From Bradysia coprophila (lineage: Eukaryota; Arthropoda; Insecta; Diptera; Sciaridae), in the NCBI RefSeq assembly GCF_014529535.1, contig NW_023503325.1, forward strand, positions 1,160,256 to 1,224,255: a stretch of DNA of 64,000 nucleotides, written 5' to 3'. Each line of letters begins with the position of its first letter. Positions within the stretch are counted from its first letter, which is position 1. Shown here piece by piece: positions 44,188 through 56,499 of the stretch. Both the position numbers and the translations under genes were made by a program. Under the pieces are notes generated by a model. The model was given only the letters and a program-made list of their open reading frames with translations. It was not told the DNA's origin and made no database searches.

Positions 44188-47100
44188 TCATCTATTTGTA
44201 AATACTAATAAAAGTGATAAAATACAAATTACGATCCAGTTGCTGGTTGACACAGGACATGATAAGTTTGTGTCGGAGCATTTACCTGAAATAATAAAAA
44301 ATTGGAATTGTCAATACGAAAACCTAGTAAACTTTTTTAGAGTATTACTGACAAATTATACCCAGACTGGTGTTTCGTTCGATAAAATGAGTACCCAACA
44401 TCAATGAACGTATAAACCAGGTATGGTATGTCCATACAAGCCGGTAGAAATCAAGGCTGTACACTTGGGGAGGTCACGCAGATCGCCATTTTATAAGATA
44501 CGCGGGAACTCATCACTTCTGATGATTTTAAATGTAAAAGAAATTCACCACCGAGAATTTTATCATCAACTGTGGTGTGTCACCCGCGTATCTGGATCTG
44601 CGTGACCTCCCCAAAGTTTACAGCCTTGGGTGGAAATAACAATTTCGCTAATTTCACCCTAAGATGACCTCATTTTTCATGTAAAAATTGAACAAATAGA
44701 GTTCAACAAATGCATTGTGAATGCATGAATTCTCTATCATGCGCATTGTTTAAACGGAGGCCCAAAACGGTAAACTGCGATTCCAGCTTCACTTGCAGGA
44801 AATTTAAAAAAATATTTAATAACCGAATTTAGAAACAATTTAATTTCTAATGTTTTAACTTAAATCGTATTCTCTTTGAGGTAGAGACAGTGAGCTGGAC
44901 AAAGTTATTCGCAAATACAAGTCGCTAGCGAATAAATTGAAAATCCGTTGTACGAGGATTACATCTCAACATACAAATCATTTAGCCAATAGCGCAATTT
45001 GCGCCAATTTGCAAATAACTTTGTCCAGCTCGATGTCTCTACGTGAGCATAAGTAAAAACATTGGAAATCAAATTGTTTCTGGATGCGCCAAATAAAAAA
45101 TGTTTAAAATTTTCAATTTTCCGCAAGCGTTACGTTCCAAAGTATATAAACACTGAAGGTAAAGTGTCCATTCCACTCAACAAAAAGTACTCCGTGAGAG
45201 AGCCGTGAGAGAGCCAGCTGTCAGAAAACAAAGGAAAAATTGAAAAAATTCAATTTTGTCTCTCACACGGAGTACGTTTTTGGTAAGAGGAAACTAAGAA
45301 TAATGCAAATTCACAGTTATACACGGACCCAAACTTTCAGGGGAATTTTAGCTCCGTCATGTTGCACACGTATTGAATTTTTTTGCGTCAAAATGAATTC
45401 ACCTGAAAGTTTGGATCCGTAATTTCTCTGATCCGCTGAGGGTCTGCATTACCTTCAGTGTTTATATACTTTGGTTACGCTCAATGCATTTGTTGAACTC
45501 GATAGATTTGGTGAAATTTAAATGAAAAATTAGTTCGTCTGAGAATGAAATAAGCGAAATTGGTATATCCTCCGCTCCATACAAATTATGATACTAGTCC
45601 ATATCTTCATATAGTTTCATTGCCTAACATCAGTCTGTATTTTGAAAAGCTAGTAACGCGAATGTAAAGTTTTTTTTTTTTTGATATTCGGGACGATTTA
45701 CCATTAATTAACTGTGAAAATATTGTGCAGACGCGTTTTTTTTCGAGGGTGGAAGACGAGAAAAGGTCTCAACTTTCACGTGTTTTATTTATGAATTGTG
45801 TCAAAATTGTGTGAATTCGAAAATATTTTTCACTGAAACCTTTTGCGTACTTATTAATCGATTGGAATAAATCACACTTCTTGGAGTACACTCCAGGTCT
45901 CTTAAAGTTTCCAACTTCATTTCCAATATATTTTTTTTAATTCAAAAGATTTGTGTGGTAAAAAAAACAAATTCTTCCCGCTAATCTGCCCACCAATTCT
46001 CACACTGTCAAATATTTCGTTTTTCATGTCGGTGATACAATGTTTACGTAATTTTGTTCGTAATTTCCAGTCTATATATAATTCGTCTAAGGTGGCAACA
46101 GCATAGCAACGAGTATTCGAAAAATTGTCGGTTTTTTTTCGACTTGCACCGATCTTAGACTAGTCATTCACTGGTATTTCGTAATATAAAATGTGGTCCC
46201 GACACCATTTTGTGTAAGATGTATATTTTGTACAATTTTACGAAGAGCTTTTTACTAATACATGTAGACGTTGGTTAATTTGATTTTGCGCTAATTTCCC
46301 CACCAAGTTAGTAAGGAAAAACTCACATTATCAAATTTTACGTATTTCATGTCGGGACCACAAATTTTACGTAATTTGTTTCGTAACTTCCTGACTAGGT
46401 ATGAGCTTAGAGTAATTATACCTAGAGAGGAAATTGGTACGACGAAATATGGTCCCAACATCAGTTTGTATAAGATACAAATTTCGTATAATTTTACACC
46501 AATACATGTATGCGTTTGCTTTGTATAGTTAAATTTGCCCTCTTAATTAAGAGGACAAACACATATACCAATAAACATTTCGTATTTATTGTTGGGACCA
46601 CATATTTTACGTAATTTTGTTCGAAATTTCCTCTCTAGGTATAATTACTCTTAGGGTATGAGTCGAAGGCACCGATTTTGATATACTCGATGTTACTTTT
46701 TCGAACGCTCTAGATTTTTGTTACGTGTGAAGTATCAAAACTGTCAAAAATTGATCATCCGAGAAATCGGAAAAATTTTAAAGAAAAACGAAACTCTAGG
46801 TTAGAACGGCGTGATTACTAAGAACTTTCATTTTTGGAATAGTTACACTTCTAGATTATTTTCACATGAATTAGTTTTGTCGAAGGCAGCTATATCACAA
46901 TTAACTCTATGCATGAAAATATGTACGTTAAATGCATACGAAACGACGTTTTATGGTACGTACTACGAAATGTACTAATGGAAGTGTGCTTGATTACTCA
47001 GCTGATGAATAAGGTTCAGAATCAAAAATTACCATTAAATACAAAGTTGAACCGGATTTTCGTATTTTTGTTCAATGGTAGACTGAAAGTAAAACCACAA

Positions 47101-50100
47101 GAATGCGGAATGCTTTACATGATGAGGTTACGCCGTTCACTGGGGCCGTTATCGCAAAAATCCGCCAAACTTTGCTGAAATTTGCATACAAAATTGTAGC
47201 GAGATTTCAGTTCACTTAAAATTTCGTACTGAATTCCAGTTAGAGTTACCGCGAGAGTTACCGATAGCTGCCGATTGGTGTTACCTCCTCATATACAACC
47301 TTGGTATTCCTGACATAAAATGAATGCTTCATTCTGGGCTAAATCATATTCTTGCCAATTCTCGTCTCGAACTAAAACCGAGCTTTCTTCGACTACGGCT
47401 GGTGATTTCTTGCAAAACCACGGTTATGGTTGGAGATCTCAGCTCGGTTCGGAATGTGACAGTGAAGTGATAGCGATCTATTTTGATCATTTATTTAGAG
47501 TTTCTTTAACTTCCATACAACAGGGGAACGCAACAAGCATCCTTGGAATACGTCCGTCGAACAATAAATTGGACGAAATTTATAATATTTAATTTAAAAT
47601 CTCGTCACATGTAAAATGATTAATTGACTCAGATGTACATTAATAAAATCTTAATTTCCTTGGACTTCCCTGAGTGTCTTCATACGTTCAAAGAACTATA
47701 AAGTTTTGCACTAAGTAGTCAAAAAACATAAGAAATGTTATGACTAAAAAAAAAAACTTACCACGAACGGTGAGATTTGCAGTTAAATGATGATCCGGAG
47801 GTGGTAGAGTGCCTCTATGGCAACCGTCGCCGACAACTAGTCGCACTGAATTACCTTCCAAAGGTCTATAGGTAATGCAAATACCGTGCTGTGATCCAAC
47901 ATGCTTTGCTATTATAAAAACAGTTGAATTTTCTGTCCATGATCCATGGCAATTATATTCTGAAACAGAAATCGTAAACAATTAGATTTCGGCTAAAGGT
48001 AAAGAACTTGAAAATTTGTGAAAAATAAATGGAAAAAGTTGATGCTTTTGCCGGTAATCCATGTATAAACTCTCCACTCAACTACCCTCATATCAACTAC
48101 CTATTCAATTAGATTTGCTTCGTTTACTAGTCTGACAATCGGTTTTTTTTATCTCATGCGCTTGAGTTTTGAACCCTCGCACTGGCAACCCAATCGAGTT
48201 ACTTCCGTGTTAAGACATCAAAATAATGTTTTCCTTTTGTGTCTCTGCTTTGAAGAGCCTTCGCGAGCTTTGAGTTTCTTGAATGAAATCCAAGAAAAGC
48301 TCAAAGCTTACTGATCTTTCGTAAGCAACACGTTATTTTGGCTAAACACGACAGGAAACGGAAAGCATTTAGACGCCATTGAGTTAGTTGTACACTACAT
48401 CGGGTATTGCTGGTCTTTGATTGACCATCTAACAAAAACATAATTTATTGAAACGATTCTTACCTTCATCACTATCTTCACTACACTGAGGTCTGACCTC
48501 AATAACATTTGGTTCTGTACATCCTACCAACAATTGTCGCTGTGCATTGTAATTAACTACACAACCTGGAACGTCTCTTCTGCTTCTTTGGGTGTCATTT
48601 ACACTCGTATTCACGCTCAACGCTCTCTCCACCACTTTCGTATCCCTTCGCTTGCGAAGATTTCTTCGTTCTACTCTCTGATCGTTCGACTGTGGTGAAA
48701 TTTTGAAATTATCATGGTCGACGATTTCGTCACTGGTCTCTCGTCGATTTCTAGTCGGAATGCCGCGTGTTTGCATGTGCCAGGAGCCATGATCAAAGTC
48801 CTCCGAATTGCGAAAACTTAGCGTTGAATGTCTGTAAATGAATTCGGTTGCAGTGTCGCTGCACAATTTCCAAGCATTTATTTACGTACCTTCGATGGCC
48901 ACCCGTCTCATGATGATGATGATTGTGCATCTTATTGCTATGGTTTCGTTTATGACGCGATGATATATATGGTGGGCCTATGGCGCCTTTAAGATTGTAT
49001 AGTCCACCCAGTGGACATTCTTGCGATTCGGGATTACTTGCTGGAGTTGGGAAAAGAAAATTAGTGCCACGTAAATAACTGAACGAAATCAGACGTTCTT
49101 GCGTGTGCGGGCAGATGTTAGCACAAGAAAATTGCATAAAATTTGGTCCTTAGAGCGATTGTTTTGAAAAACATCCGACCGAAATCGGAGACGCCTTTTT
49201 TATATATGTCCAGAAAGGTATTGGACTCGAGAAGACATAACCACTTTCAAAGAAATTCTTCGAAGCTTGTGTGGCTGGTCGGAGCTGACCAAAAGTCAAA
49301 AACATACACTTTTCTTACAGAAATTTATCCAGTTACACGAGGAGTACAAGGTCGTGTGGGATATTAGAACGTTAATTGCTAGTACTTCCGGGGCAAATAC
49401 GGTCTTATCGGGTTTGAAATTCATCCACACTAAGATTATGCGCAGTTGAAGTTATCAACCAAAAAAGACTGAAAACTTACACTTATCTAACAAAAATTTC
49501 ACGAGGTACACGAGCCATACAAGGTCGTGTGGGGTGTCAACAGAAAGGTGATTTTATGTTGTTTCAAGGCAATTAAGACTCTTACAGAAGTTTGGTAGCA
49601 TTGCGATGAAATATGAGCACTTACATTTCAACTTCTCATATTTCATTGTAGATGATTGCAAAGCCCCATAAGACCTATTTGCCCTGAAACAACATAAAAT
49701 TACATTTCTAAGGACACCTCACACGACCTTGTACGGCTCGTGTACCTTTAGAAATTTCTGTAAGCAAATTTTCAGTCTTTTTTCGGTTGAAAACTGCAAC
49801 TGCACATATCTCAGTGTGGATTAATGTTAAACCCAATAAGACCCTATTTGCAATTACCTTTCTAATGCCACTCCACACAATCTTGTACGGTTCGTGTAAT
49901 TGGAGAAATTTCTGTAAGAAAACTGCGTGTTTTTGGTTTTTGATCACCTCACGCTAGCCACACAAGCTTCGAAGTATTTTTTTGGAAGTGTTTTTGTCTT
50001 TTCGGGTCGTCGAATATCTTTCAGGGAACATATAAAAAATTCCACTGGAAATTGCGTCCGATTTCGGTCGGACGTTTTTCAAAAGAATCCCTCAAGACAA

Positions 50101-53100
50101 CCCGAATGATTGGTTTTGAAACCCGAACCCAAAGGAACTTGAAAATCCCAAACCCAACCCGACCGAGCATGTTTAGGTCAGCTCTGCAGATTATTCCAAT
50201 TGACAATTCGGAGAATAATCTAAACCCAAGTAGCATTCAACGGTTAAAATTCGGTTGTACAACTGTTATTACACCGCGGTTATAAATTATTTGAAGATAA
50301 CCCAAAATAACTAATTAGTTGTCGCAACGTTGCTACAACGTTGCAATAACGGTTGTACAACGGTTTTTGCCCAGTTGCGAAAGTTGTGAGATTCTAGTAA
50401 CGAATTGGTTGTAAGACGGTTATACAACGAATTGGTTAAAGTTGTGAAACGGTTGTATAACCGACGTAGGACTTATAAATCACATTTGAAAATTCGATAC
50501 CGTCTTACTTATTAGTTGTACTACCGTTTCACAACGTTTTCGTTTATCATTATTTTCAGCTTATAGCTACACTTTCAAGAACACGTTTTATCTGGAAAAT
50601 TGTATGTGCAATATTCGTAAAGATGTTTTTATGCACAGCAATTCAACTGATTTTTTTTTGTTTTTAATTATTTATTATCATTCATCATTTGGTGCGTAAC
50701 TAAAGTAAGAGGCACGGTGAACTGTTCTTATTTTATTCACGGTTCGATTTTAGTCAACAATTCAGTCAGTCACACGTTTTTCCACTCGTTTTTCTACATC
50801 TTTGATAATTAGCACCGTATTGTCTTAATGCCAATTCAACAAAGTTTTATCCATCAATTTCACTTTTATTGTAAGATACTGTTGTCGACCCTAACTCCTA
50901 TCAAGAGACCTAACAAGACATAAGAAACCTAACTTCGACAACAGCAACAAACAAAACTAGTGAAATTGATCAATAAAATGTTAATCTACGAATTGGCAAT
51001 AAGTTAGAAAAATACGACAATTCACAAAGTATTAACAATTTGCAGCACAAACATTCTTCAAATTTCATTTTCACATAGTGACTGAAAACTGAAACACTAT
51101 TTAGCACATTTTACACATAAATAGATAGTTATATATTCCGAGCGAACTTTTTAGCATGACATCTTATTCCAACTGACGCAAAATTGAAAATGCATCAGTT
51201 GCTCAACCGTTTTACGACGAATTAGTGAAAGAGATTTCTTCAACTTATTGGTTGCATAACGGTTAATTGACGAATAAGTTTTTGGCAAAAATTATCTATT
51301 CACTTATTCGTTTATTAACGGTTGTACCACTAATTCGTTATAAATTGAATGATAACGAATTAGTTGTGAAACGGTTACATAACGAATAAGTTATTTTGAG
51401 CATAACTTATTCGTTACATAACCGTTGGACAACGAAAAAGTTTGCAACGAATAAGTCATTTTCTAACCGCGGTTATGAAATGCTACTTGGGAAGTTTAAA
51501 GCTCACTGACTATTTCTAGGAAAAATTTGTCTTGAATTTTCCCACAATTTTCCAAGAATATTTTTTGATAAAATAAAGTAAAATTTGGGAAATCTTCGAA
51601 AATTTCGGAAATCTTGGAAAATGTCGGAAAATTTAAGAAAACGTTTTCCCAAAAATAGTCCCTGCGTAAAGTTGCTCAATATTTTCAAACGAACATTGAA
51701 CAGTCACTACATTGAACCGAAACCGGAATGAGATAATCGATAGCTTGATTACATTTTCCGAGCATAATAGAAAATACTTGTACCTAACAGAGTAATGTAC
51801 GACAATTTGTTTATGTCAAAATTAGACATTGCACATGCATCCGCGACAGTTCCAGCTGGTGTACCCATCTGAATTTCAGCCACATGTGTGTCTCGTCGAT
51901 AAAACATCATGCACATAAATCCTGATTGACTATATTCGCGCGGGGAAGAAAAAAAAAATTGAATCAATAAAACTGTCATTCCAGTGAATTAAGTGCAGCA
52001 GCAGCAAAAAAAAATCGAGGAAAATATGTATTTACCATCCGGTGGTGTAATGAACAACCGCCATCATTTCTGTGGCCGTTTGCTTATTAATTTGTTCACA
52101 CAAAGCTCTTGTCTCCATGAATCCACTTTGCTTAGTTATGTGCATCGATCCATCACTGCAATGTAAAGTGTGTTCAAATTTAGAAAAAAAAAATCTTTTT
52201 CCAAAATAATCATTCAACTTTAATTTAACGTTTTATACATAGAAAAAAGTGGAGAATCTATTCGATATCGCTTGGTCGGGAGTTGGGGTAAAACACAGTG
52301 AACATCCCAAATATACCCACTAAATGCTTGGTATTACCATTACCACTATATACCATTATTATTGTTATTATTATCATGTGGGCCATGTTTACTCGTCGTG
52401 GAATATGTGCGGTACGAGGGGTTATATACTCGAATAATTAGTGTCGCAGCTCGAAGCAAATATTGGGTGCTTCGTCAATTTTTTGAATACAATTACCGCC
52501 ATAACAGGCAAATACGAGCGACTTGAAGCAATTACGTGGGACGAATTGCTCGAGTTTAAAATTTGTATTCTTTTCCCGAGGTGAACACAACGGTACAAAT
52601 AACCATTTTTCTCCACGAAACGAAAACTTCGGTTGGTTATAAAAAAAATTTGCAAACATAAACAAAATGACAGTTCAAGCTAGAAAATGTGTATTTTCTC
52701 CCAGCGGAAGAGAAAGAGACTAGAAAATAGAAATTTTCTTGCCTCAAATGTCATCAGACAAAACGTCATTTTGTCAACTTAGTCGTTTATTTTTGACCAA
52801 TGCATTCTAGATCGATTTTTTACAGTCAAGCCCTGATGTGTCATGCAAAAATGTAGATCTTGTTGTCTTCTACACTTTTCCCTATTAGAACGAAAAGGAT
52901 GCAGGCCTTGCAGTTCTTCCATGAAATTGAAGAAATTAGAGACTAGTTACGGGAAATAATTTGAAAATTTGGCGGATCCGGCAAATGTTAGGTAAGCCCA
53001 ACAAATATTGGCAATTAGTAATGGAGCCGATGGAGCAAATATTTACAAATCAGCAAAAGGTTTCACACGTTTTTGGGCAGTAATTTACCCCTTGGTGCGG

Positions 53101-56100
53101 TATGATGAGATGGGGATCTTCCTTAAAGTATATATCTGAAACGATGAATGCAAGATGATTCCATTTTGGCGTTAAGCTCAATGGACTTGCTGAAGGTGAT
53201 TGCTTAGTGGAGCGAAATGTTAGAGATGTTATTACATAATTGTTGTTTCGATCGATTAAATTTTCTAAATTGCTTTTCGGTATGAATACTAAAATTAATG
53301 GAAAAGGTTTCACTTTCAAGCAATACTTTGGTATGGAGGATATTGAATAGAAAACATTTTGGTTCAGAGAAATCATCATTTTCCCGCCTAAATGTAGGCT
53401 ACAAATTTTTCATTGCTCTTAAGTGATTTGCATGATGAACGGGAGTCGAAACAAAGGATCACTAGGTTCAGTCTGGAAGCGGATAGCCGGATAGTTTTAA
53501 CATTCAATTGCGAAGTAGCGAACAAAACAGATTTGTAGCATTTACTTTGTGGTTAAGGTGGTAAGGTGCTAAAAATGCAATGTAGTTGTTCACAAAGGAA
53601 GAAGGTGGTATTTTGACCGCGTAAAAACGAAGTTCGTTTGCTAGAGAGGGTATTGATACAGTTCAGAAAAATAAACTAAAGTCGGTGCCCTGATAAATCT
53701 TGAAAAACCTTAGACGAATTTCACCTAGGCAAAGTTTTAGCTAAGTATCGATACCTCTTAAGAGGAATCTTAACTTGGCAAATTTATAGTCTACATTTGG
53801 GCGCAAAAATGTTTTATTTTTGATGATAACTTTGGACTCGTATGCTTTTTGGAAAAAGTAAAAACATCGTTTGGTGTTGAAATGTGTTAGCTTTGAATGA
53901 AGAATAGAAATGTTTGTGGTGATGTAACTTAGGTCAGATAAAACTCAAAATCTGTGTCAATTTTCGTGAACTATTGAGTTTTCTCTGATTTAAGTTACAT
54001 CGCCACAAACATTTCTATTCTTCATTCAAAGCCAAAACATTTCCAAAAAAGGGTGCGAGATCGAAATTATCATAAAAAATATAGCTTTTATGCGACCAAA
54101 TATAGGCTACAAATTTTCCAATTGAAGATTCCGCATAAGATAAATGGATTCTTTGTAAATTTGAAGCCAACATTTAGGTGGAAAAATATTCGTTTTTTGA
54201 TGATTTCTATGAACCAAAATCTTATTTTGAAAAAGTAAACCAATAAAGCATGCAAAAAATGTGTTACTTTTATAGGAAAAATTGGTTTATGGGTGATGAC
54301 TCATCCCACTTGGAGAAACCTGTGCAGATTACATAAATTTACACAATCTGTATAGTGGGTTAAGTTATAACTCCCAAACCAAACTCTCGTTTCAAAGTAA
54401 CACATTTTTGAGTTCTTTAATGGTTTTATTTCTTCAAAAAAATTTGGTTCAGAGAAATCATCAAAAAGCAAATATTTTTTCGCATAAATGTTGGCTTCAA
54501 ATTTGCAAAGTGCTCATTTCTCTTAAGGTCTGTACCGAAGTGAATGTTTTCTAATTTGTATTCAATCTTTCATTTTTATTTTAAAATTGAGTGACTGGGG
54601 GACACATCGACATAAAATTTACCGAGAGATTTAATAAGATTAGTAAGCCATTTGTCTGTGAATTGTATACTCATCTCACACAACAACAACAAAAAAAAAA
54701 CACTCGACACTCATCCCAGTGAAACATATGAAGCCATAAAAATTTAAATGATCGTAAAAACTTCATATTAATTTGAATTCTAAATTAGAAACTTTTATTC
54801 ATAATCATATATTCCGTCCGTATATAACCATAAAAAGAGGATGAGAGCGAGAGAGTGTGTATGAAAGGAGAAAAAAATGTGTTTTTCTTAGTATTCAGTT
54901 TTCATTTAAAAAATAAAATAAATGAAAATGCAGATAAAGAAATTAACATAAAATATTTTTATTAACGTTGATAAACCATGAGAGATATGATTTTAATGAG
55001 GAAAAATTTATTATTTATTTTATTCAACTTACTTCGGATGAAATATGTAACCGGCATTATTCATTAATGCATGCCAGTGGCGTGGTCCTTTAAACCACGT
55101 TGGAAAATCGCATCTTTCTGCTGGAGGCGCCTTACGTAATGTCATGATACGTGATCCAACCTAATAAAAATGTGTTGAAATGATATTTCACTTTTTGTAA
55201 CATTTAAATTCATTTAATTTTGCTTTTAATATACCTCGGCACTATCCAAACCGTTGCATGTTGCATCGCCAGACTGAGCCAGTTTGTATTCGGCATCTTT
55301 AGAACTACCGCCTGGGGACAACCATTAAATATATTGTATCACATTTTCAATTAACCAACATCAACTACATTATCACATCGCAGGTGCTCCGTTTCGTACA
55401 AATAAGAGTTTCCAACAAAGTTCCGATTCAATTGCTTGTTTAATTAAAATCACATTATTTGAATTACGAAGCACACCACAGAGTGTTTGCTGAGAGCGAG
55501 AACCAGTTAAATTTAACTGATCTGTTGGTCAGCTGTCAAAAGTTCAGGAATGAATAGAAAACTTTGGGAGTTAGCGCAGTTTAAATTTGCATGCAATTAG
55601 TTTCACTTCGACGAATGATGACTCGCAGATAAGTTATAATTTACTGGTCAGAAATCGCTCTGCGGAGAGTTCATTTTCGGGGAAATTGATTCTTGATGAT
55701 AATTGAAAACTTTCAAGAATTAAGAATTTCGAGAATTTACAAGAATTTAAATTCATAAAATTCTTGACAATTTTCGGTAATTCTCGAATATATCGAAGGA
55801 AAATATTTCTGAAGATAGGCCGTGGCTCTCAGCGAAACTGAACACTCTATAGAGTTGACATCGAGCTCAGTTAAATTAACTGGTTTTTTACCATGTTTTT
55901 TTCGCTCTTTTAACGCTGCATTACGACATTCTCAAAAACAAATTTTTGCATTACCTAGAGAGGAGATTTTCTCGTAAACAAAACAACGATAACGTTCCTC
56001 ATTCGACACAGCATGATGATGTGACACTAATCCAACCAAATATCTGGAATTTCCATCCTTCCAAGCGGCTAGACAGGTAAGTTCTTCCACTAATTTAACA

Positions 56101-56495
56101 AAAAAAAAATATTTGTTTTTTATTGTAACGAATATTCTGTGCTGATTTCAATAAACATACCAGTACTCTCAGTGCCTGAAACGTCTGGACAAGCTTGAAA
56201 ACTTAACAGTAATCGGCTGTCTTCTGTGCAACTATCAATATTTGATACGGGATTTTTGCATTCACCATGTCCCCGATTATACGTGAACGTGAATGGTCCT
56301 AAGTCGAAATGAAGAAGAAGAAAAAAAAATGAATTTTAATTTTGTGCCGCGACATTAAGCCTTGAACCGAAATAGTTATACCTCTCAACGGACATTTGAC
56401 CGGTTCGGCATTTTCTTTAAACAAACTGTAAAGTAATGCGTCACCTGCGATTTGTTCGCACAAATTCTGTAGGGTTTCACGGCCCTTGCAATAAT
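44188..56495 (-). CDS. Conserved insect cell-surface/secreted Cys-rich protein (DUF7042-7045 type), 11 exons, 5' partial
   Basis: Minus-strand exons, all with matching phases and GT-AG borders: 56495-56382, 56298-56161, 56089-55955, 55311-55235, 55160-55033, 52155-52036, 51929-51784, 49040-48890, 48831-48464, 47959-47762, 44285-44188. They give 556 aa ending in TGA. Characteristic segments: 'DYCKGRETLQNLCEQIAGDA', 'GPFTFTYNRGHGECKNP', 'EELTCLAAWKDGNSRYLVGL', 'YKLAQSGDATCNGLDSAEVG', 'APPAERCDFPTWFKGPRHWH', 'QSGFMCMMFYRRDTHVAEIQ', 'SNPESQECPLGG'. From memory this is the insect-wide family annotated with DUF7042-DUF7045; its function is not known to me. Exon 8 has a His cluster ('HNHHHHETGGH'); exon 9 has furin-like sites ('RNLRKRRD', 'TQRSRRDV'). 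The last exon, 3.5 kb away, adds 'KCSDTNLSC' and a hydrophobic tail 'WIVICILSLLLVF' suggestive of a GPI or membrane anchor. The first exons are not in the window or not found. Confidence 0.85.
44453..44627. mobile_element. MITE with AAGGCTGTA ends, nested
   Basis: 'AAGGCTGTACACTTGGGGAG' then 'GTCACGCAGATC' at the left, inverse 'GATCTGCGTGACCTCCCC' and 'TACAGCCTT' at the right. 175 bp, inserted in the left arm of the outer element. Confidence 0.85.
44881..45042. mobile_element. MITE with GTAGAGACA ends, nested
   Basis: Left 'GTAGAGACAGTGAGCTGGAC' plus 'AAAGTTATT'; inverse 'AATAACTTTGTCCAGCTCGA' and 'TGTCTCTAC' at the right. The flanks on both sides are themselves inverted copies ('AGAAACAATTTAATTTCTAA' left), so it sits at the centre of another palindrome. 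Confidence 0.85.
45138..45473. mobile_element. hAT-like MITE, second copy of the 32463-32803 family
   Basis: Same 'CAAAGTATATAAACACTGAA' ends and shared internal blocks ('CCAAACTTTCAGG', 'GTCATGTTGCACA', 'GATCCGCTGAGGGTCT'). Flanks GTTACGTTC and GTTACGCTC probably derive from the target duplication. It differs from the first copy by an insertion at about 45165-45300. Confidence 0.88.
45165..45300. mobile_element. Innermost nested hairpin element
   Basis: About 135 bp with inverted arms ('AAAAAGTACTCCGTGAGAGA' against 'TCTCACACGGAGTACGTTTT'), present in the 45138-45473 copy and absent from the 32463-32803 copy at the same internal position, so it is a clean insertion. Confidence 0.8.
45960..46660. 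repeat. Tandem cluster of foldback units (GTCGGGACCACA family)
   Basis: Related segments around 'ATGTGGTCCCGACA', 'TGTCGGGACCACAAATTTTA', 'ATGGTCCCAACATC' and 'TGTTGGGACCACATATTTTA' alternate in orientation. The last pair forms a clear inverted-repeat element (about 46400-46660) ending in 'AGAGTAATTATACCTAGAGA' and inverse. Confidence 0.7.
48110..48225 (-). repeat. SINE fragment
   Basis: Minus strand 'GCGAGGGTTCAAAACTCAAG' (B-box), A-rich spacer and 'ACCGATTGTCAGACTAG' match the equivalent part of the SINE at 58275-58678. Confidence 0.6.
49143..50093. mobile_element. Large foldback element (GAAAAACATCCGACC ends)
   Basis: Left 'TTTTGAAAAACATCCGACCG' and right inverse 'CGGTCGGACGTTTTTCAAAA' bracket 950 bp. 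Inside, two copies of a 'CAAGGTCGTGTGGG' segment on one arm face two inverted copies ('CACACGACCTTGTACGG', 'CACACAATCTTGTACGG') on the other. In an intron of the surface-protein gene. Confidence 0.8.
50225..51491. mobile_element. Foldback element, CCCAAGTAGCA family (long copy)
   Basis: Starts 'CCCAAGTAGCATTCAACGG', ends 'CCGCGGTTATGAAATGCTAC' plus 'TTGGG'. Both ends carry many AACGGTTG/CAACGTTG/TTATTCGTT subterminal motifs; the central 500 bp (about 50630-51130) is non-palindromic and non-coding. Same family as 21631-21955. Confidence 0.85.
52438..52665 (-). CDS. Small Cys-containing open frame in an intron, uncertain
   Basis: 75 codons on the minus strand in the intron between the exons at 52155 and 55033. 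The C-terminal part 'PLCSPREKN', 'VPRNCFKSLVFACYGGNCIQ' and 'NICFELRH' has five cysteines and a 'CYGGNC' motif that superficially recalls Kunitz 'YGGC', but the spacing does not fit. It may be a decayed exon or chance. Confidence 0.2.
   Translation of the reverse strand: MFMFANFFYNQPKFSFRGEKWLFVPLCSPREKNTNFKLEQFVPRNCFKSLVFACYGGNCIQKIDEAPNICFELRH
53735..54530. repeat. Hairpin repeat cluster, family of 60645-61640
   Basis: Contains hairpins at about 53880-54035 ('GAAATGTTTGTGGTGATGTA' and inverse) and 54237-54428 ('AAAGCATGCAAAAAATGTGT' and inverse), joined by copies of 'CTACATTTGGGCGCAAAAAT' and 'TTTTTGATGATTTCTATGAA' motifs shared with the second cluster. Confidence 0.75.
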
Positions 56496-56499
56496 CTGA

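Larger units (their letters stand above)
44403..45621. mobile_element. Outer MITE-family element containing nested elements
   Basis: The left end 'AATGAACGTATAAACCAGGT' and inner arm blocks ('CAATTTCGCTAATTTCA', 'TTCAACAAATGCATTG') are matched in inverse by 45479-45621, ending 'TATAGTTTCATT'. Same family as 30580-30946. At least four other inverted-repeat elements lie inside it. Confidence 0.7.

Noticed and set aside
47688..47761. Extension of exon 47959-47762 into an independent small protein ending 'YLVQNFIVL'
   Set aside because: The GTAAGT donor at 47761 and in-phase joining to 44285 (Cys-rich end plus hydrophobic tail) explain the sequence better than read-through into the intron.
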